DNA of 64,000 bases from Sphingomonas sp. SORGH_AS_0950 (lineage in GTDB: Bacteria; Pseudomonadota; Alphaproteobacteria; Sphingomonadales; Sphingomonadaceae). The notes under the pieces were generated by a model, which worked only from the letters and a program-made list of their open reading frames with translations, was not told where the DNA came from and did no database searches. The translations under genes were made by a program, and so were the position numbers. Below, piece by piece: positions 29,318-38,642 of the stretch; the first letter of the stretch is position 1, and every line of letters starts with the position of its first letter. The stretch is taken from assembly GCF_030818415.1 (NCBI RefSeq), contig NZ_JAUTAE010000001.1:1862501-1926500 (forward strand). The letters run 5' to 3'.

Positions 29318-29700
29318 TGCGTTCCGGAACCGCGATCGGCCGCGTGCGCGGCCTGGGCTCGGCCAAGTCGGGCACCCATCACTGGTTGAACCAGCGCCTG
29401 ACGGCGGGGTCCAATTTCCTGCTGGTCGTCTGGCTGCTGATCTCGATCCTGCGCCAGCCGTCCTTCGACTATGCCTCGGTGCATCTGTGGCTGGCCAATC
29501 CTTGGGCCGCCATCCCGATGGCGATGCTGGTCGCCTCGGTCTTCTATCATATGCGCCTGGGGCTCCAGGTCGTGATCGAGGATTATGAGCAGGACCAGAA
29601 CCGGGTCGCGCTGCTCGTCGTCATGAACCTGTTCGTCTTCACGATCGCCGCCATCGCCATTTTCTCGATCCTCAAGATCGCCTTCGGAGCCGCTGCATAA
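29317..29700 (+). CDS. sdhD: Succinate dehydrogenase membrane anchor subunit
   Basis: Second membrane subunit of complex II, 127 residues with three helices (about 28-45, 62-80 and 97-120). The family signature is [26 protein letters not shown] near 14-40, and the heme/quinone region is [13 protein letters not shown] near 79-91. It overlaps sdhC by one base (TGATG) and its TAA shares a base with the sdhA ATG (TAATG), so the three genes are tightly coupled. Confidence 0.93.
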   Translation: MRSGTAIGRVRGLGSAKSGTHHWLNQRLTAGSNFLLVVWLLISILRQPSFDYASVHLWLANPWAAIPMAMLVASVFYHMRLGLQVVIEDYEQDQNRVALLVVMNLFVFTIAAIAIFSILKIAFGAAA

Positions 29701-31508
29701 TGTCCGCTGCCGCTTACAAGATCATCGACCATACCTATGACGCCGTCGTCGTGGGTGCGGGCGGCTCGGGCCTGCGCGCCACCATGGGCATCGCCGAGGC
29801 GGGTCTGAAGACCGCCTGCATCACCAAGGTGTTCCCGACGCGCAGCCACACCGTGGCCGCCCAAGGCGGCATCGCCGCGTCGCTGGGCAATATGGGTCCG
29901 GACCACTGGACCTGGCACATGTACGACACCGTCAAGGGATCGGACTGGCTGGGCGACCAGGATGCGATCGAATATCTGTGCCGCGAGGCGCCCGCCGCCG
30001 TGTACGAGCTGGAGCATGCGGGCGTGCCGTTCAGCCGCACCGAAGAGGGCAAGATCTATCAGCGCCCATTCGGCGGCATGATGCAGAATATGGGCGAAGG
30101 TCCGCCCGCGCAGCGCACCTGCGCCGCCGCCGACCGCACCGGCCACGCCATGCTGCACGCCCTGTACCAGCAGTCGCTGAAATATGACGCGGACTTCTTC
30201 ATCGAATATTTCGCGCTCGACCTGATCATGGACGAGCAGGGCAATTGCCGCGGCGTGATCGCGCTGTGCATGGAAGACGGCTCGATCCACCGCTTCCGCG
30301 CGCACAATGTCGTGCTGGCGACCGGCGGCTATGGCCGCTGCTATTTCTCGGCCACCTCGGCGCACACCTGCACGGGTGACGGCGGCGGCATGGTGCTGCG
30401 TGCGGGCCTGCCGCTCCAGGACATGGAGTTCGTGCAGTTCCACCCGACCGGCATCTACGGCGCGGGCGTCCTCATCACCGAGGGTGCGCGCGGCGAAGGC
30501 GGCTACCTCACCAACTCCGAGGGCGAGCGCTTCATGGAGCGTTACGCGCCGTCGGCCAAGGACCTCGCCAGCCGCGACGTCGTGTCGCGTTCGATGGCGA
30601 TGGAAATCCGCGAAGGGCGCGGCGTCGGCAAGGAGGGGGATCATATCTACCTCCATCTCGACCATATCGACCCGAAGGTCCTGGCCGAGCGCCTGCCCGG
30701 CATCACCGAGACCGGCAAGATCTTCGCCGGTGTCGACCTGACCCGTCAGCCGCTGCCCGTCACGCCGACCGTCCACTATAATATGGGCGGCATCCCGACG
30801 AACTATCACGGCGAAGTCGTCCGCCTGAAGGACGGCAACCCGGATTCGGTCGTCCCCGGCCTGTTCGCGGTCGGCGAAGCGGCCTGCGTGTCGGTGCACG
30901 GTGCGAACCGCCTGGGCTCCAACTCGCTGATCGACCTCGTGGTGTTCGGCCGCGCGACCGGCCTGCGCATCAAGGACACGCTGAAGCCCGGCACGCCGCA
31001 CGCGCCGCTGCCCAAAGGCTCGGAAGAGCTGGCGCTGGGTCGCCTGGACCACTTCCGCAACGCCGCCGGTGGCTCGACCACCGCGCAGGTCCGCAGCGAG
31101 ATGCAGAAGACGATGCAGCGCCACTGCGCCGTGTTCCGCACCGACGAGCTGCTGACCGAAGGCCGCCAGATGATCCGCGCCACCTATGACCGGATGAAGG
31201 ACATCGGGATCAAGGATCGCTCGCTGATCTGGAACACCGATCTGGTCGAGACGCTGGAGCTGGACAACCTCATCAGCCAGGCGGTCGTGACGATGGAATC
31301 GGCGCTGAACCGCAAAGAAAGCCGCGGTGCGCATGTGAACGAGGACTTCCCCGAGCGCGACGACGCCAACTGGATGAAGCACACCGTCGCGACCTTCGAC
31401 GGCTGGGGTGGCCAGGGCGGCAGTGTCGCGATCGACTATCGCCCGGTCCATGATTACACGCTGACCGACGATATCGAGTATATCAAGCCGAAGAAGCGGG
31501 TTTACTAA
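29700..31508 (+). CDS. sdhA: Succinate dehydrogenase flavoprotein subunit
   Basis: Covalent-FAD catalytic subunit oxidising succinate to fumarate. The 602 residues start with the dinucleotide-binding [12 protein letters not shown], then the FAD-linking histidine in [16 protein letters not shown] near 43-58, the active-site region ([22 protein letters not shown]) and [19 protein letters not shown] near 400. The C-terminus ([16 protein letters not shown]) is complete. It ends with a strong terminator, and no sdhB follows, which is unusual because sdhB commonly comes next. Confidence 0.97.
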   Translation: MSAAAYKIIDHTYDAVVVGAGGSGLRATMGIAEAGLKTACITKVFPTRSHTVAAQGGIAASLGNMGPDHWTWHMYDTVKGSDWLGDQDAIEYLCREAPAAVYELEHAGVPFSRTEEGKIYQRPFGGMMQNMGEGPPAQRTCAAADRTGHAMLHALYQQSLKYDADFFIEYFALDLIMDEQGNCRGVIALCMEDGSIHRFRAHNVVLATGGYGRCYFSATSAHTCTGDGGGMVLRAGLPLQDMEFVQFHPTGIYGAGVLITEGARGEGGYLTNSEGERFMERYAPSAKDLASRDVVSRSMAMEIREGRGVGKEGDHIYLHLDHIDPKVLAERLPGITETGKIFAGVDLTRQPLPVTPTVHYNMGGIPTNYHGEVVRLKDGNPDSVVPGLFAVGEAACVSVHGANRLGSNSLIDLVVFGRATGLRIKDTLKPGTPHAPLPKGSEELALGRLDHFRNAAGGSTTAQVRSEMQKTMQRHCAVFRTDELLTEGRQMIRATYDRMKDIGIKDRSLIWNTDLVETLELDNLISQAVVTMESALNRKESRGAHVNEDFPERDDANWMKHTVATFDGWGGQGGSVAIDYRPVHDYTLTDDIEYIKPKKRVY

Positions 31509-31533
31509 AGGCCCGGTTTTACGGTTCGTAATA

Positions 31534-31567
31534 AAGGGGCTGGCGAGCGATCGTCGGCCCTTTTTTG
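31534..31567 (+). terminator. Terminator after sdhA
   Basis: AAAGGGGC...GGCCCTTT hairpin followed by a TTTTTTGTTTT tract, 25 nt after the sdhA stop. It closes the sdhCDA operon. Confidence 0.88.
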
Positions 31568-31601
31568 TTTTCGGATCGCTCATCGCAGCGTCCTCTTCTT
31601 A

Positions 31602-31706
31602 CTCCCCTCCCGCAGGCGGGAGGGGTTGGGGGAGGGAAAGCCCCAAGCGATGTCGCCCGTGGAGAGAACCCTCCCCCCATCCCCCTCCCGCCTGCGGGAG
31701 GGGGAG
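31602..31706. repeat. Repeat family B, copy 3
   Basis: Inverted ends CTCCCCTCCCGC and GCGGGAGGGGGAG with inner GGTTGGGGGAGGG and CCCTCCCCCCATCC arms. The 290-base gap between sdhA and otsB otherwise holds the sdhA terminator and a weak EcfG-like motif at 31766-31790. Confidence 0.88.
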
Positions 31707-31798
31707 CGCCCAGCCGCGCGCGATATACTCCATCCGACCTTCCGTAATCATTTCGCATGCGCAGCGGAACGCGAGCGGCGGGGATGGGTTCACTCGGC

Positions 31799-32572
31799 AT
31801 GTCCGCATCCGCTATGCTTTCGTCCATGCTGGCCGACCTCGCCCCGCCCCCGCCCCGCCTGTCCGCCGAGGACAGCCTGTTCCTCGACTTCGACGGCACC
31901 CTCGTCGACCTTGCCGACAATCCCGAGGGGGTGCATGTCAGCACCGCGCTCGCCGACCGGCTGGATGCGCTGGCCGCGCATATGCCCGGCCGCCTCGCCA
32001 TCGTCAGCGGCCGCTCGATCGCGCAGCTTGATGCGCTGTTCGGCCCGCAGGCGCAGCATTTCACGCTGGCGGGCAGCCACGGCGCCGAGCGCCGCAGTCC
32101 CGAGGACGGCCATAGCCGTCCCGAAAAGCCCGACCATCTCGCCACCGCGACCGAGGAGATGCGCGCGGTGGCCGAGGCGAACGACCTGTATTTCGAGACC
32201 AAGAGCTTCGGCGCGGGGCTGCATTATCGCCGCAATCCGCAGGCCGAACCGCTCGCCCTGCGCGAAGCCGCCGCCATCGCCGAGCGTCATGGCCTGACCT
32301 TGCAACCCGGCAAGATGATGGTCGAGATCCGCCTGCCCGGCGACAAGGGCCAGGCGATCGAAACCCTGATGGAAAGGCCCGCCATGCGTGGCACCATCCC
32401 GATCTTCTTCGGCGACGACGTGACCGACGAGGACGGCTTCGCCGCCGCCGCCGCGCTGGGCGGTGCCGGGGTGCTGGTCGGCCCGATGCGCGAAACCGCC
32501 GCGCGCTACCGCCTGCCCGATGTCGCCGCCGTCCACTCATGGCTCGCCCAAGCGCTGGAGAATGCCGAATGA
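31799..32572 (+). CDS. otsB: Trehalose-6-phosphate phosphatase
   Basis: HAD-superfamily phosphatase that makes trehalose from trehalose 6-phosphate. About 257 residues. HAD motif I LDFDGTLVD is at 29-37, motif II in IVSGRSIAQLDAL near 70-80, the substrate loop AGSHGAERR, and motif IV FFGDDVTDEDGF near 205-215. The start is uncertain: in-frame ATG codons at 31757, 31784, 31799 and 31826 are possible and none has a clear ribosome site. It overlaps the GH15 gene by ATGA. Regulation may involve an EcfG-like motif just upstream. Confidence 0.92.
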   Translation: MSASAMLSSMLADLAPPPPRLSAEDSLFLDFDGTLVDLADNPEGVHVSTALADRLDALAAHMPGRLAIVSGRSIAQLDALFGPQAQHFTLAGSHGAERRSPEDGHSRPEKPDHLATATEEMRAVAEANDLYFETKSFGAGLHYRRNPQAEPLALREAAAIAERHGLTLQPGKMMVEIRLPGDKGQAIETLMERPAMRGTIPIFFGDDVTDEDGFAAAAALGGAGVLVGPMRETAARYRLPDVAAVHSWLAQALENAE

Positions 32573-34350
32573 CGCAACAGGATCTGAATCTCTGGCCGAT
32601 CGGCAATTGCCAGGTTTCCGCGCTGATCGACTCGACCGGGCGTTTCGTCTGGGGTTGCGTGCCCCGCGTCGATGGCGACCCGGCCTTTTGCGCGCTGCTG
32701 GGCGATGGCGAGCCGGAGACGGGATATTGGGCGATCGAGCTGGAGGACCGGGTCTCGACCACGCAGGGCTATCTGCGCAACACCCCGATCCTGGTCACCA
32801 CCCATATGGACGACCGGGGCAACGGCATCGAGATCACCGATTTCTGCCCGCGTTTTTCGCGCGAGGGTCGCGTCTATCGCCCGACCAGCTATGTGCGGAT
32901 CGTGCGCCCCATCGGCTCGCCCCGCATCCGCATCGCGCTCCGCGTCGCAACCGACTGGGGCACCCCGACCGAGCGGACGCAGGGGTCCAACCATATCCGC
33001 TATCTGATGACGCAGCAGACGCTGCGCCTGACCACCGACGCGCCGGTCGGCCATATCGCCGCCGAGCAATGGTTCCGCCTCGAACGCCCCATCCACATGT
33101 TCCTGGGGCCCGACGAGAGCTTCGCGGGCGTGCTGAGCGAGGCCAGCCGCGCGATGCTGGAGCGGACCACGCATGAATGGCATCACTGGGTGCGCGGGCT
33201 CGCTACCCCGGTCGAGTGGCAAGCCGTCGTCATCCGCGCCGCGATCACGCTGAAGCTGTGCCAGCATGAGGAAACCGGCGCGATCGTCGCAGCACTCACC
33301 ACGTCGTTGCCCGAACATGCCGATTCGGGGCGCAACTGGGACTATCGCTACTGCTGGATCAGGGATGCCTATTACACGGTGCAGGCGCTCAACCGGCTGG
33401 GCGCGCTCGACGTGCTGGAGGGGTATCTCGAATATCTGCGCAACATCGTCGATGCCGCGCGGGGCGGGCATATCCAGCCGCTCTACGGCGTCGGCGGCGA
33501 GGCCACCCTGGTCGAGCGGATCGAGACCAAGCTCCCCGGCTACCGCGCCATGGGGCCGGTGCGGGTCGGCAACCAGGCCTATGAGCAGATCCAGCACGAC
33601 GCGTACGGCCAGATCGTGCTGTCCGACGTGCAGGCGTTCTTCGATACCCGCCTGTTCCGCATGTCGGGGGTCGAGGATTTCCACTCGCTGGAACGCGTCG
33701 GCGAGCGCGCCTGGGCGAAGTATGACCAGCCCGATGCGGGCCTGTGGGAGTTGCGCACCAAGAGCCATGTCCACACCTATTCCGCCGCCATGTGCTGGGC
33801 GGCGTGCGACCGGCTGGCCAATGCCGCGCAGGCGCTGGGACTGGAGGAGCGGCGTGCCTTCTGGCAGGAGCGCGCCGACCTGATGCGCGAGACGATCGAG
33901 CAGGCGGCGTGGCGCCCAGAAACACAGCGCATGTCGGCGACCTTCGGCGGCGACGATCTGGACGCCAGCATCATCCAGCTGCTCGACCTGCGCTTCCTGT
34001 CGCCCGACGATCCCCGCTTCCGCTCGACGCTCGACGCGGTGGAAAAGGGCCTGCGCCGGGGCAGCCATATGTTGCGCTATGCGACCGAGGATGACTTCGG
34101 CCTGCCGCATACCGCGTTCAACGTTTGCACCTTCTGGCTGATCGAGGCGTTATATGTGACCGGGCGTCATGCCGATGCCCGCGCGCTGTTCGAGGAGATG
34201 GTGGCGCGCTGTACCCCCGCCGGGCTGCTGTCCGAGGATATCGACCCGAATACGGGCGAGCTGTGGGGGAATTATCCGCAAACCTATTCGCTGGTCGGCC
34301 TGATCAACTGCGCCGTCCTGCTGAGTAAACCATGGAGTGCCGTGCGATGA
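32569..34350 (+). CDS. Glycoside hydrolase family 15 protein (trehalase or glucoamylase-like)
   Basis: Cytosolic inverting alpha-glucosidase of 593 residues without a signal peptide. An N-terminal beta-sandwich (about 1-220, starting LWPIGNCQVSALIDSTGRFVW) precedes an (alpha/alpha)6 barrel. The signature GRNWDYRYCWIRDA near 255-268 and the C-terminal catalytic segment GLLSEDIDPNTGELWGNYPQ near 553-572 are present. Some actinobacterial members are trehalases. Placement between otsB and otsA, with ATGA overlaps on both sides, suggests that it acts on trehalose or a linked glucan; the true substrate is unproven. Confidence 0.9.
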   Translation: MTQQDLNLWPIGNCQVSALIDSTGRFVWGCVPRVDGDPAFCALLGDGEPETGYWAIELEDRVSTTQGYLRNTPILVTTHMDDRGNGIEITDFCPRFSREGRVYRPTSYVRIVRPIGSPRIRIALRVATDWGTPTERTQGSNHIRYLMTQQTLRLTTDAPVGHIAAEQWFRLERPIHMFLGPDESFAGVLSEASRAMLERTTHEWHHWVRGLATPVEWQAVVIRAAITLKLCQHEETGAIVAALTTSLPEHADSGRNWDYRYCWIRDAYYTVQALNRLGALDVLEGYLEYLRNIVDAARGGHIQPLYGVGGEATLVERIETKLPGYRAMGPVRVGNQAYEQIQHDAYGQIVLSDVQAFFDTRLFRMSGVEDFHSLERVGERAWAKYDQPDAGLWELRTKSHVHTYSAAMCWAACDRLANAAQALGLEERRAFWQERADLMRETIEQAAWRPETQRMSATFGGDDLDASIIQLLDLRFLSPDDPRFRSTLDAVEKGLRRGSHMLRYATEDDFGLPHTAFNVCTFWLIEALYVTGRHADARALFEEMVARCTPAGLLSEDIDPNTGELWGNYPQTYSLVGLINCAVLLSKPWSAVR

Positions 34351-35762
34351 GTCGCCTGATCGTCATCTCGAACCGGGTCCAGCCGCCCACCACCGGGCCG
34401 GGCGGAAATCAGGGCGGGCTGGCGGTCGCACTTCTCGCCGCGCTGCGCGAACAGGGTGGCATCTGGTTCGGCTGGTCGGGGGAGACCACCGAGGAGTTCA
34501 GCGGCCATATCAACTTCCAGCAGGGCGGCGGCGTCACCACCGCGACCATCGACCTGGAAGAGCAGGATATCGACGAATATTATAACGGTTACGCCAACCG
34601 GACGCTGTGGCCGCTCTTCCACTATCGTATCGACCTGACCGAATTCGAGCGCGACTTCGACTCCGGCTATGCCCGCGTCAACGAGCGGTTCGCCGAAACC
34701 GTGCAGCCGCTGATCGAGCCCGACGATCTGGTCTGGGTCCACGATTATCATCTGATCCCGCTCGGCCGCGACCTGCGCAAGCGTGGGTTCAAGAACCGGA
34801 TCGGCTTCTTCCTCCACATCCCCTGGCCGCCGGTGCGGCTGCTGATGTCGCTGCCCAGCCATCGCAAGCTGGTGGAATCGCTCTTCGCCTATGACGTGGT
34901 CGGTTTCCATACCGAGGACTGGCTGGACAGCTTCCGCGACTATGTGACCAAGGAGCTGGGCGGCACGCTGGGCGAGAATGGCGCGGTGACGTGGAACGGC
35001 AAGACCATCCAGGCGATCCGCGCGCCGATCGGCATCGAGACCAAGGAGTTCGAGGAAGCCGCCAGCGGCCACGACGCCCGTTTCGCGCGCGAACGCATGT
35101 ATATGTCGGCGACCGGCCGCAGCCTGATCGTCGGGGTCGACCGGCTCGATTATTCCAAGGGGCTGGCCGAACGTTTCCTGGGTTACGAACGGTTCCTGGC
35201 GCAGAATGCGGAGCGGCGCGCGCTGGTCTATATGCTCCAGATCGCACCGCCCAGCCGCGAGAAGGTGAACACCTATCAGGAGATTCGCGCCAATCTCGAT
35301 GCGCTGTCGGGGCGGATCAACGGCGAATATGCCGATATCGACTGGGTGCCGATCCGCTACGTCAACAAGGGGTTTCCGCGGCCGGTACTGGCGGGCATCT
35401 ATCGCGCGGCGCGGATCGGGCTGGTGACGCCCTTGCGCGACGGGATGAACCTGGTCGCCAAGGAATATGTCGCGGCGCAGGACCCGGACGATCCCGGCGT
35501 GCTGATCCTGTCGCGCTTCGCAGGCGCGGCCGAGCAGTTGAAGGACGCGGTCCTCATCAACCCCTACAGTGCCGAGGAAATGTCCGACGCCATCGTCCAG
35601 GCGCTGACCATGCCGCGCGACGAACGCATTCGTCGTTGGGAAAGCCTGATCGACAATGTCCGGCGTGAAGACGTGTTCTGGTGGTGCGAACTGTTCCTCG
35701 CCGCGCTGCGCGGGGATCAGGCGCAGGACGAAGCCAAGGCGATCGAGGCGGCGGCGTCCTGA
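34347..35762 (+). CDS. otsA: Trehalose-6-phosphate synthase (UDP-forming)
   Basis: GT20 glycosyltransferase that joins UDP-glucose and glucose 6-phosphate. The 471 residues show the N-terminal nucleotide loop [13 protein letters not shown] and GGLAVAL, the acceptor-site [15 protein letters not shown] near 132-146, [11 protein letters not shown] near 153-163, the donor-site [10 protein letters not shown] near 260 and the diphosphate-binding [15 protein letters not shown] near 365-380. It overlaps the GH15 stop as ATGA. Repeat A starts 1 base after its stop and separates it from the convergent MscS gene. Confidence 0.95.
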   Translation: MSRLIVISNRVQPPTTGPGGNQGGLAVALLAALREQGGIWFGWSGETTEEFSGHINFQQGGGVTTATIDLEEQDIDEYYNGYANRTLWPLFHYRIDLTEFERDFDSGYARVNERFAETVQPLIEPDDLVWVHDYHLIPLGRDLRKRGFKNRIGFFLHIPWPPVRLLMSLPSHRKLVESLFAYDVVGFHTEDWLDSFRDYVTKELGGTLGENGAVTWNGKTIQAIRAPIGIETKEFEEAASGHDARFARERMYMSATGRSLIVGVDRLDYSKGLAERFLGYERFLAQNAERRALVYMLQIAPPSREKVNTYQEIRANLDALSGRINGEYADIDWVPIRYVNKGFPRPVLAGIYRAARIGLVTPLRDGMNLVAKEYVAAQDPDDPGVLILSRFAGAAEQLKDAVLINPYSAEEMSDAIVQALTMPRDERIRRWESLIDNVRREDVFWWCELFLAALRGDQAQDEAKAIEAAAS

Positions 35763-35763
35763 A

Positions 35764-35884
35764 ATTCCTCCCCTGTAAGGGGAGGTGGCGCGCGTAGCGC
35801 GTCGGAGGGGTGTCCCCGCTATCGAGAGGGTGACACCCCTCCACCAGCCTGCGGCTGGTCCCCCTCCCCTTGCAGGGGAGGAAT
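35764..35884. repeat. Repeat family A, copy 3, overlapping the MscS gene end
   Basis: ATTCCTCCCCTGTAAGGGGAGG at one end and CCCCTCCCCTTGCAGGGGAGGAAT-like sequence at the other, with GGAGGGGTGT and ACACCCCTCC inner arms. The first half is intergenic; the half from 35819 to 35884 is translated as the C-terminus of the MscS channel, including its stop codon. Confidence 0.9.
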
Positions 35885-36940
35885 GGAATGCTCCAACCGC
35901 CGCCGGGGCAATGCCTCCGGCATCTCCTGCCGAATATACTCCAGCAGCCCTTCGCGAATCTCGCAGCGCAGGTCGAAGGCGATCGCCGCATCGCGCGCGG
36001 TCATCAGCCCGCGTACCTCGATCGAGTCGGGCTTCACATCCGTCACCTGCATGTTGAAGAACCGCCGGTCCCAGCGCGTACTCGCCTCGACCAGTTCGCC
36101 CATCTTCTGGCGCAACCGGGGAATGTCCGCCGCCGGGTCAAGATACCAGAAGACAGATCCCAGCAACTGGCTGGTCTCGCGCGTCCAGTTCTGGAAGCTG
36201 TTCTCCAGGAACTTGGCGACCGGCACGACCAGCCGCCGCTCGTCCCAGATGCGCACCACGACGAAGGTCAGGTGAATCTGTTCGATCCGCCCCCATTCGT
36301 TATCGATGATGACCACGTCGTCGAGGCGGATCGGCTCGGTAAAGGCCATCTGCACGCCCGCGATCAGGTTCTTGAGCGCGGGCTGCGCGGCGGCACCGAC
36401 GACGAGCCCTGCGATACCCGCCGAGGCCATCAGCGTGACGCCGATGGTGCGGATGCCGGGTACGCTGAGCAGCATCAGGCAGACGGTCAGGAACACGATC
36501 AGGAAGATGCCGATCCGCCCCAATATCTGCGCCCGCGTCCGCTTGCGCCGGGCGCGCAGATTGTCCTCGACGCTGATATCGGCGCGCAGATAGACAACGC
36601 CCTGAAGCGCGCGCAGCCCCGACACCGCCAGCCAGCCGAGAAGCGCCGGCACGCAGAACCCCAGCGCCTGCCGCCATATCTCGCGCCCGTCGCTGGACAT
36701 CGGGACCAGCCGCATCGCGAAGCTGACCGCGATGGCGATCGCGACCCAGCGCAAGGGCTGGCGGATATGTTCGAGGACCAGATCGTCGCTCTGGCTGGCA
36801 GTCCGCCGCGCGGCATGCCCTGCGATCCGCATCGCGACGCTGTGGACAAGCACCGCGATCAGGATCGCGACCGCAATGATCGTCACATGTTGAAGCCACA
36901 GCCATTCGGCCGGAATGTCGAGCGATCGAAGCCAGCGCAT
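35819..36940 (-). CDS. MscS-family mechanosensitive channel with a repeat-encoded tail
   Basis: Inner-membrane channel of 373 residues. Four or more helices cover about 15-195, the last being the pore-lining GVTLMASAGIAGLVVGAAAQPALKN segment (Gly/Ala pattern of MscS TM3). The beta domain follows (AFTEPIRLDDVVIIDNEWGRIEQI) and then the alpha/beta vestibule. The final 21 residues (IPPLQGEGDQPQAGGGVSPS) come from repeat A and are not channel-like. An EcfG-like motif with a 15-bp spacer lies upstream (36950-36973). The role is release of solutes under hypo-osmotic shock, by family. Confidence 0.9.
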   Translation of the reverse strand: MRWLRSLDIPAEWLWLQHVTIIAVAILIAVLVHSVAMRIAGHAARRTASQSDDLVLEHIRQPLRWVAIAIAVSFAMRLVPMSSDGREIWRQALGFCVPALLGWLAVSGLRALQGVVYLRADISVEDNLRARRKRTRAQILGRIGIFLIVFLTVCLMLLSVPGIRTIGVTLMASAGIAGLVVGAAAQPALKNLIAGVQMAFTEPIRLDDVVIIDNEWGRIEQIHLTFVVVRIWDERRLVVPVAKFLENSFQNWTRETSQLLGSVFWYLDPAADIPRLRQKMGELVEASTRWDRRFFNMQVTDVKPDSIEVRGLMTARDAAIAFDLRCEIREGLLEYIRQEMPEALPRRRLEHSIPPLQGEGDQPQAGGGVSPSR

Positions 36941-36987
36941 GGGGTGCTAAACGGTCAAGGGGGCGAAGGTTCCTTTTGGTTGCCGGA

Positions 36988-37084
36988 TTCCCTTGGCCTT
37001 CGACTTCGCTCAGGCTGAACGGAGGGGAGAGTAAGGCCACAAATCCTACCGCCCGTTCAGCCTGAGCGAAGTCGAAGGCCACGC
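36988..37084. repeat. Repeat family C, copy 1
   Basis: Perfect inverted arms GGCCTTCGACTTCGCTCAGG and complement, continuing into CTGAACGG/CCGTTCAG, separated by about 35 bp. It lies between the MscS and proline-rich genes. Further copies are at 51450 and 59131. Confidence 0.85.
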
Positions 37085-37102
37085 CCCACCCTCGCCCAAA
37101 AC

Positions 37103-37135
37103 GAAAACGCCCCCCGGCCAAAACCGGAGGGCGTC
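37103..37135 (-). terminator. Terminator after the proline-rich protein gene
   Basis: On the minus strand GACGCCCTCCGG-TTTT-GGCCGGGGGGCGT-type hairpin followed by TTTTCGTTTT. Confidence 0.85.
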
Positions 37136-37150
37136 CTCGTCAAACCCCGA

Positions 37151-37843
37151 TCACCGTACCGGGCGGACCGCCCCCGTGGGGGCGGGAGCCGGAGCCCCGG
37201 CGGGCGGCGGGGGCGGCGGTACGGGGGCGCCTTGCGGGGCCTGGCCGTTCACCGGGGGCGGCGGAGGCGGGGGCACGGCACCCGGGACCCCCGGACCACC
37301 CGGTGCGCAGCCACCCGGCGGCGGGGGCGGAGGAGCACCGGGGCCACCCGGCGCACCCGGACCGCCGGGCGGCGGCGGAGGCGGCGGCGGGCCGTCGCCA
37401 CGCGGGCCATCAGGGCCGCCAGGACCTCGCGGACCGCCCGGCGGGGGCGGGGGCGGGCCGACCGGGGTCACCGTCCCTTGCGGATTGACCAGATACTGGG
37501 CGTGCATCAGCCCGTCATCATAGCGGCCCTGCACCATCACGTTGCTGCCGACCGCGGGCATCGCGTCACGGTCGCCGGCGACCATCGCCCGGCCGGTGGC
37601 GTCCTGCACCACGAAGCGATCGCCAAAGACCTCGGCCACCCGCCCCTTGGCGGTGACGATGCCGCTGGACGAAGCCAGCTTGGCGATCGGCGTCGGAATG
37701 GTCGGTGCCATGGTGACGGTCGGCCGGGTCATCGAGACGGCGGCGGCACCGCCGCCCGCGCCCAGCGTGATCAGGGCCGCTGCGGCGACGGCCAGCGGGG
37801 CCTTGCCTTGCAGCCGGGGAGTCGGGAAATTCCATCGAGACAT
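37151..37843 (-). CDS. Exported protein with an OB-like domain and a proline/glycine-rich tail
   Basis: I do not recognise a named family. The 230 residues start with a hydrophobic signal-like segment (residues 15-36), then a small beta-rich region at about 60-122 (IVTAKGRVAEVFGDRFVVQD...GSNVMVQGRYDDGLMHAQYL) that resembles bacterial OB-fold domains. Residues 128-230 consist of runs of six to eight prolines separated by Gly-rich collagen-like GPxGPxG blocks. One cysteine is in the tail. Translation would need EF-P. AAGGAGG precedes the ATG. It is divergent from a two-component system, whose kinase also has a proline-rich periplasmic loop. Confidence 0.75.
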   Translation of the reverse strand: MSRWNFPTPRLQGKAPLAVAAAALITLGAGGGAAAVSMTRPTVTMAPTIPTPIAKLASSSGIVTAKGRVAEVFGDRFVVQDATGRAMVAGDRDAMPAVGSNVMVQGRYDDGLMHAQYLVNPQGTVTPVGPPPPPPGGPRGPGGPDGPRGDGPPPPPPPPGGPGAPGGPGAPPPPPPGGCAPGGPGVPGAVPPPPPPPVNGQAPQGAPVPPPPPPAGAPAPAPTGAVRPVR

Positions 37844-37973
37844 GTTGTCCTCCTTGGTTGATGCCTCCTTCTAGGTGATTCGACCCGATGCCCGCTGAAC
37901 CACGCGGTTCAGATTGGGTTTAAGCAATCGGCCGATAGCCGGGGTCGGTCGGGGACAAGAGGGAAAGGGGATC

Positions 37974-38642
37974 ATGCGTATCCTGTTGGTCGAGGATGAC
38001 GCCGCTTTGGGTCCCGCCATCGCGCGCGCGCTGCGGGCCGAGCATTGCGCGGTCGACCTGTTTGCCAGCGGCGTCGATGCGGGCCATGCGGGCGACACCG
38101 AAATCTATGACGCCGCCGTGCTCGATCTCGGCCTGCCCGATGGCGACGGCATGACCCTGCTCCGCCAGTGGCGCGAGGCGGGGCGCGCCCTGCCCGTGCT
38201 GATCCTGACCGCGCGCGACGGCTGGTCGGACAAGGTGGCGGGGTTCAAGGCGGGGGCGGACGATTATCTGACCAAGCCCTTCCGCGTCGAGGAACTGGTG
38301 ATGCGGCTGCGCGCGCTGGTCCGCCGCTCGGCGGGCCATGCCCAGCCGCGCCTGACCTGCGGCCCCCTGTCCTTCGACAGCCAGACCGGGCAGTTCGAGC
38401 TGGACGGCCTGCCGCTGAAGCTGACCGCGTTCGAATGGCGCGTCCTGTCCGCGCTGATGCTGCGCAAGGAGGCGGTCATTCCCCGGCTGGAACTGCTCGA
38501 GCGGGTCTATGAGGGCGATGCCGATGTCGATTCCAACAGCCTGGAGGTGATCGTCGGCCGCCTGCGCAAGAAGGTCGGCGCGGCGCTGATCGAGACGGTG
38601 CGCGGGCTGGGCTATCGCCTGACCGCCGGTGAAGCCGCATGA
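37974..38642 (+). CDS. OmpR-family response regulator
   Basis: Two-component response regulator of 222 residues. The receiver domain (1-120) has the acidic pocket EDD at 7-9, phospho-acceptor Asp51 in VLDLGLPDGDG, and the lysine in YLTKPF near 101. The winged-helix output domain (about 128-218) ends EVIVGRLRKKVGAALIETVRGLGYRL. It resembles the PmrA/QseB group. The ATG at 37974 follows AAGGGG. The kinase gene overlaps it by ATGA. The divergent exported-protein gene is a likely target. Confidence 0.93.
   Translation: MRILLVEDDAALGPAIARALRAEHCAVDLFASGVDAGHAGDTEIYDAAVLDLGLPDGDGMTLLRQWREAGRALPVLILTARDGWSDKVAGFKAGADDYLTKPFRVEELVMRLRALVRRSAGHAQPRLTCGPLSFDSQTGQFELDGLPLKLTAFEWRVLSALMLRKEAVIPRLELLERVYEGDADVDSNSLEVIVGRLRKKVGAALIETVRGLGYRLTAGEAA

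Noticed and set aside
37176..37523. Glycine-rich plus-strand frame opposite the proline-rich protein
   Set aside because: Gly runs are the complement of Pro codons; the minus-strand frame has a signal segment and an AAGGAGG ribosome site.
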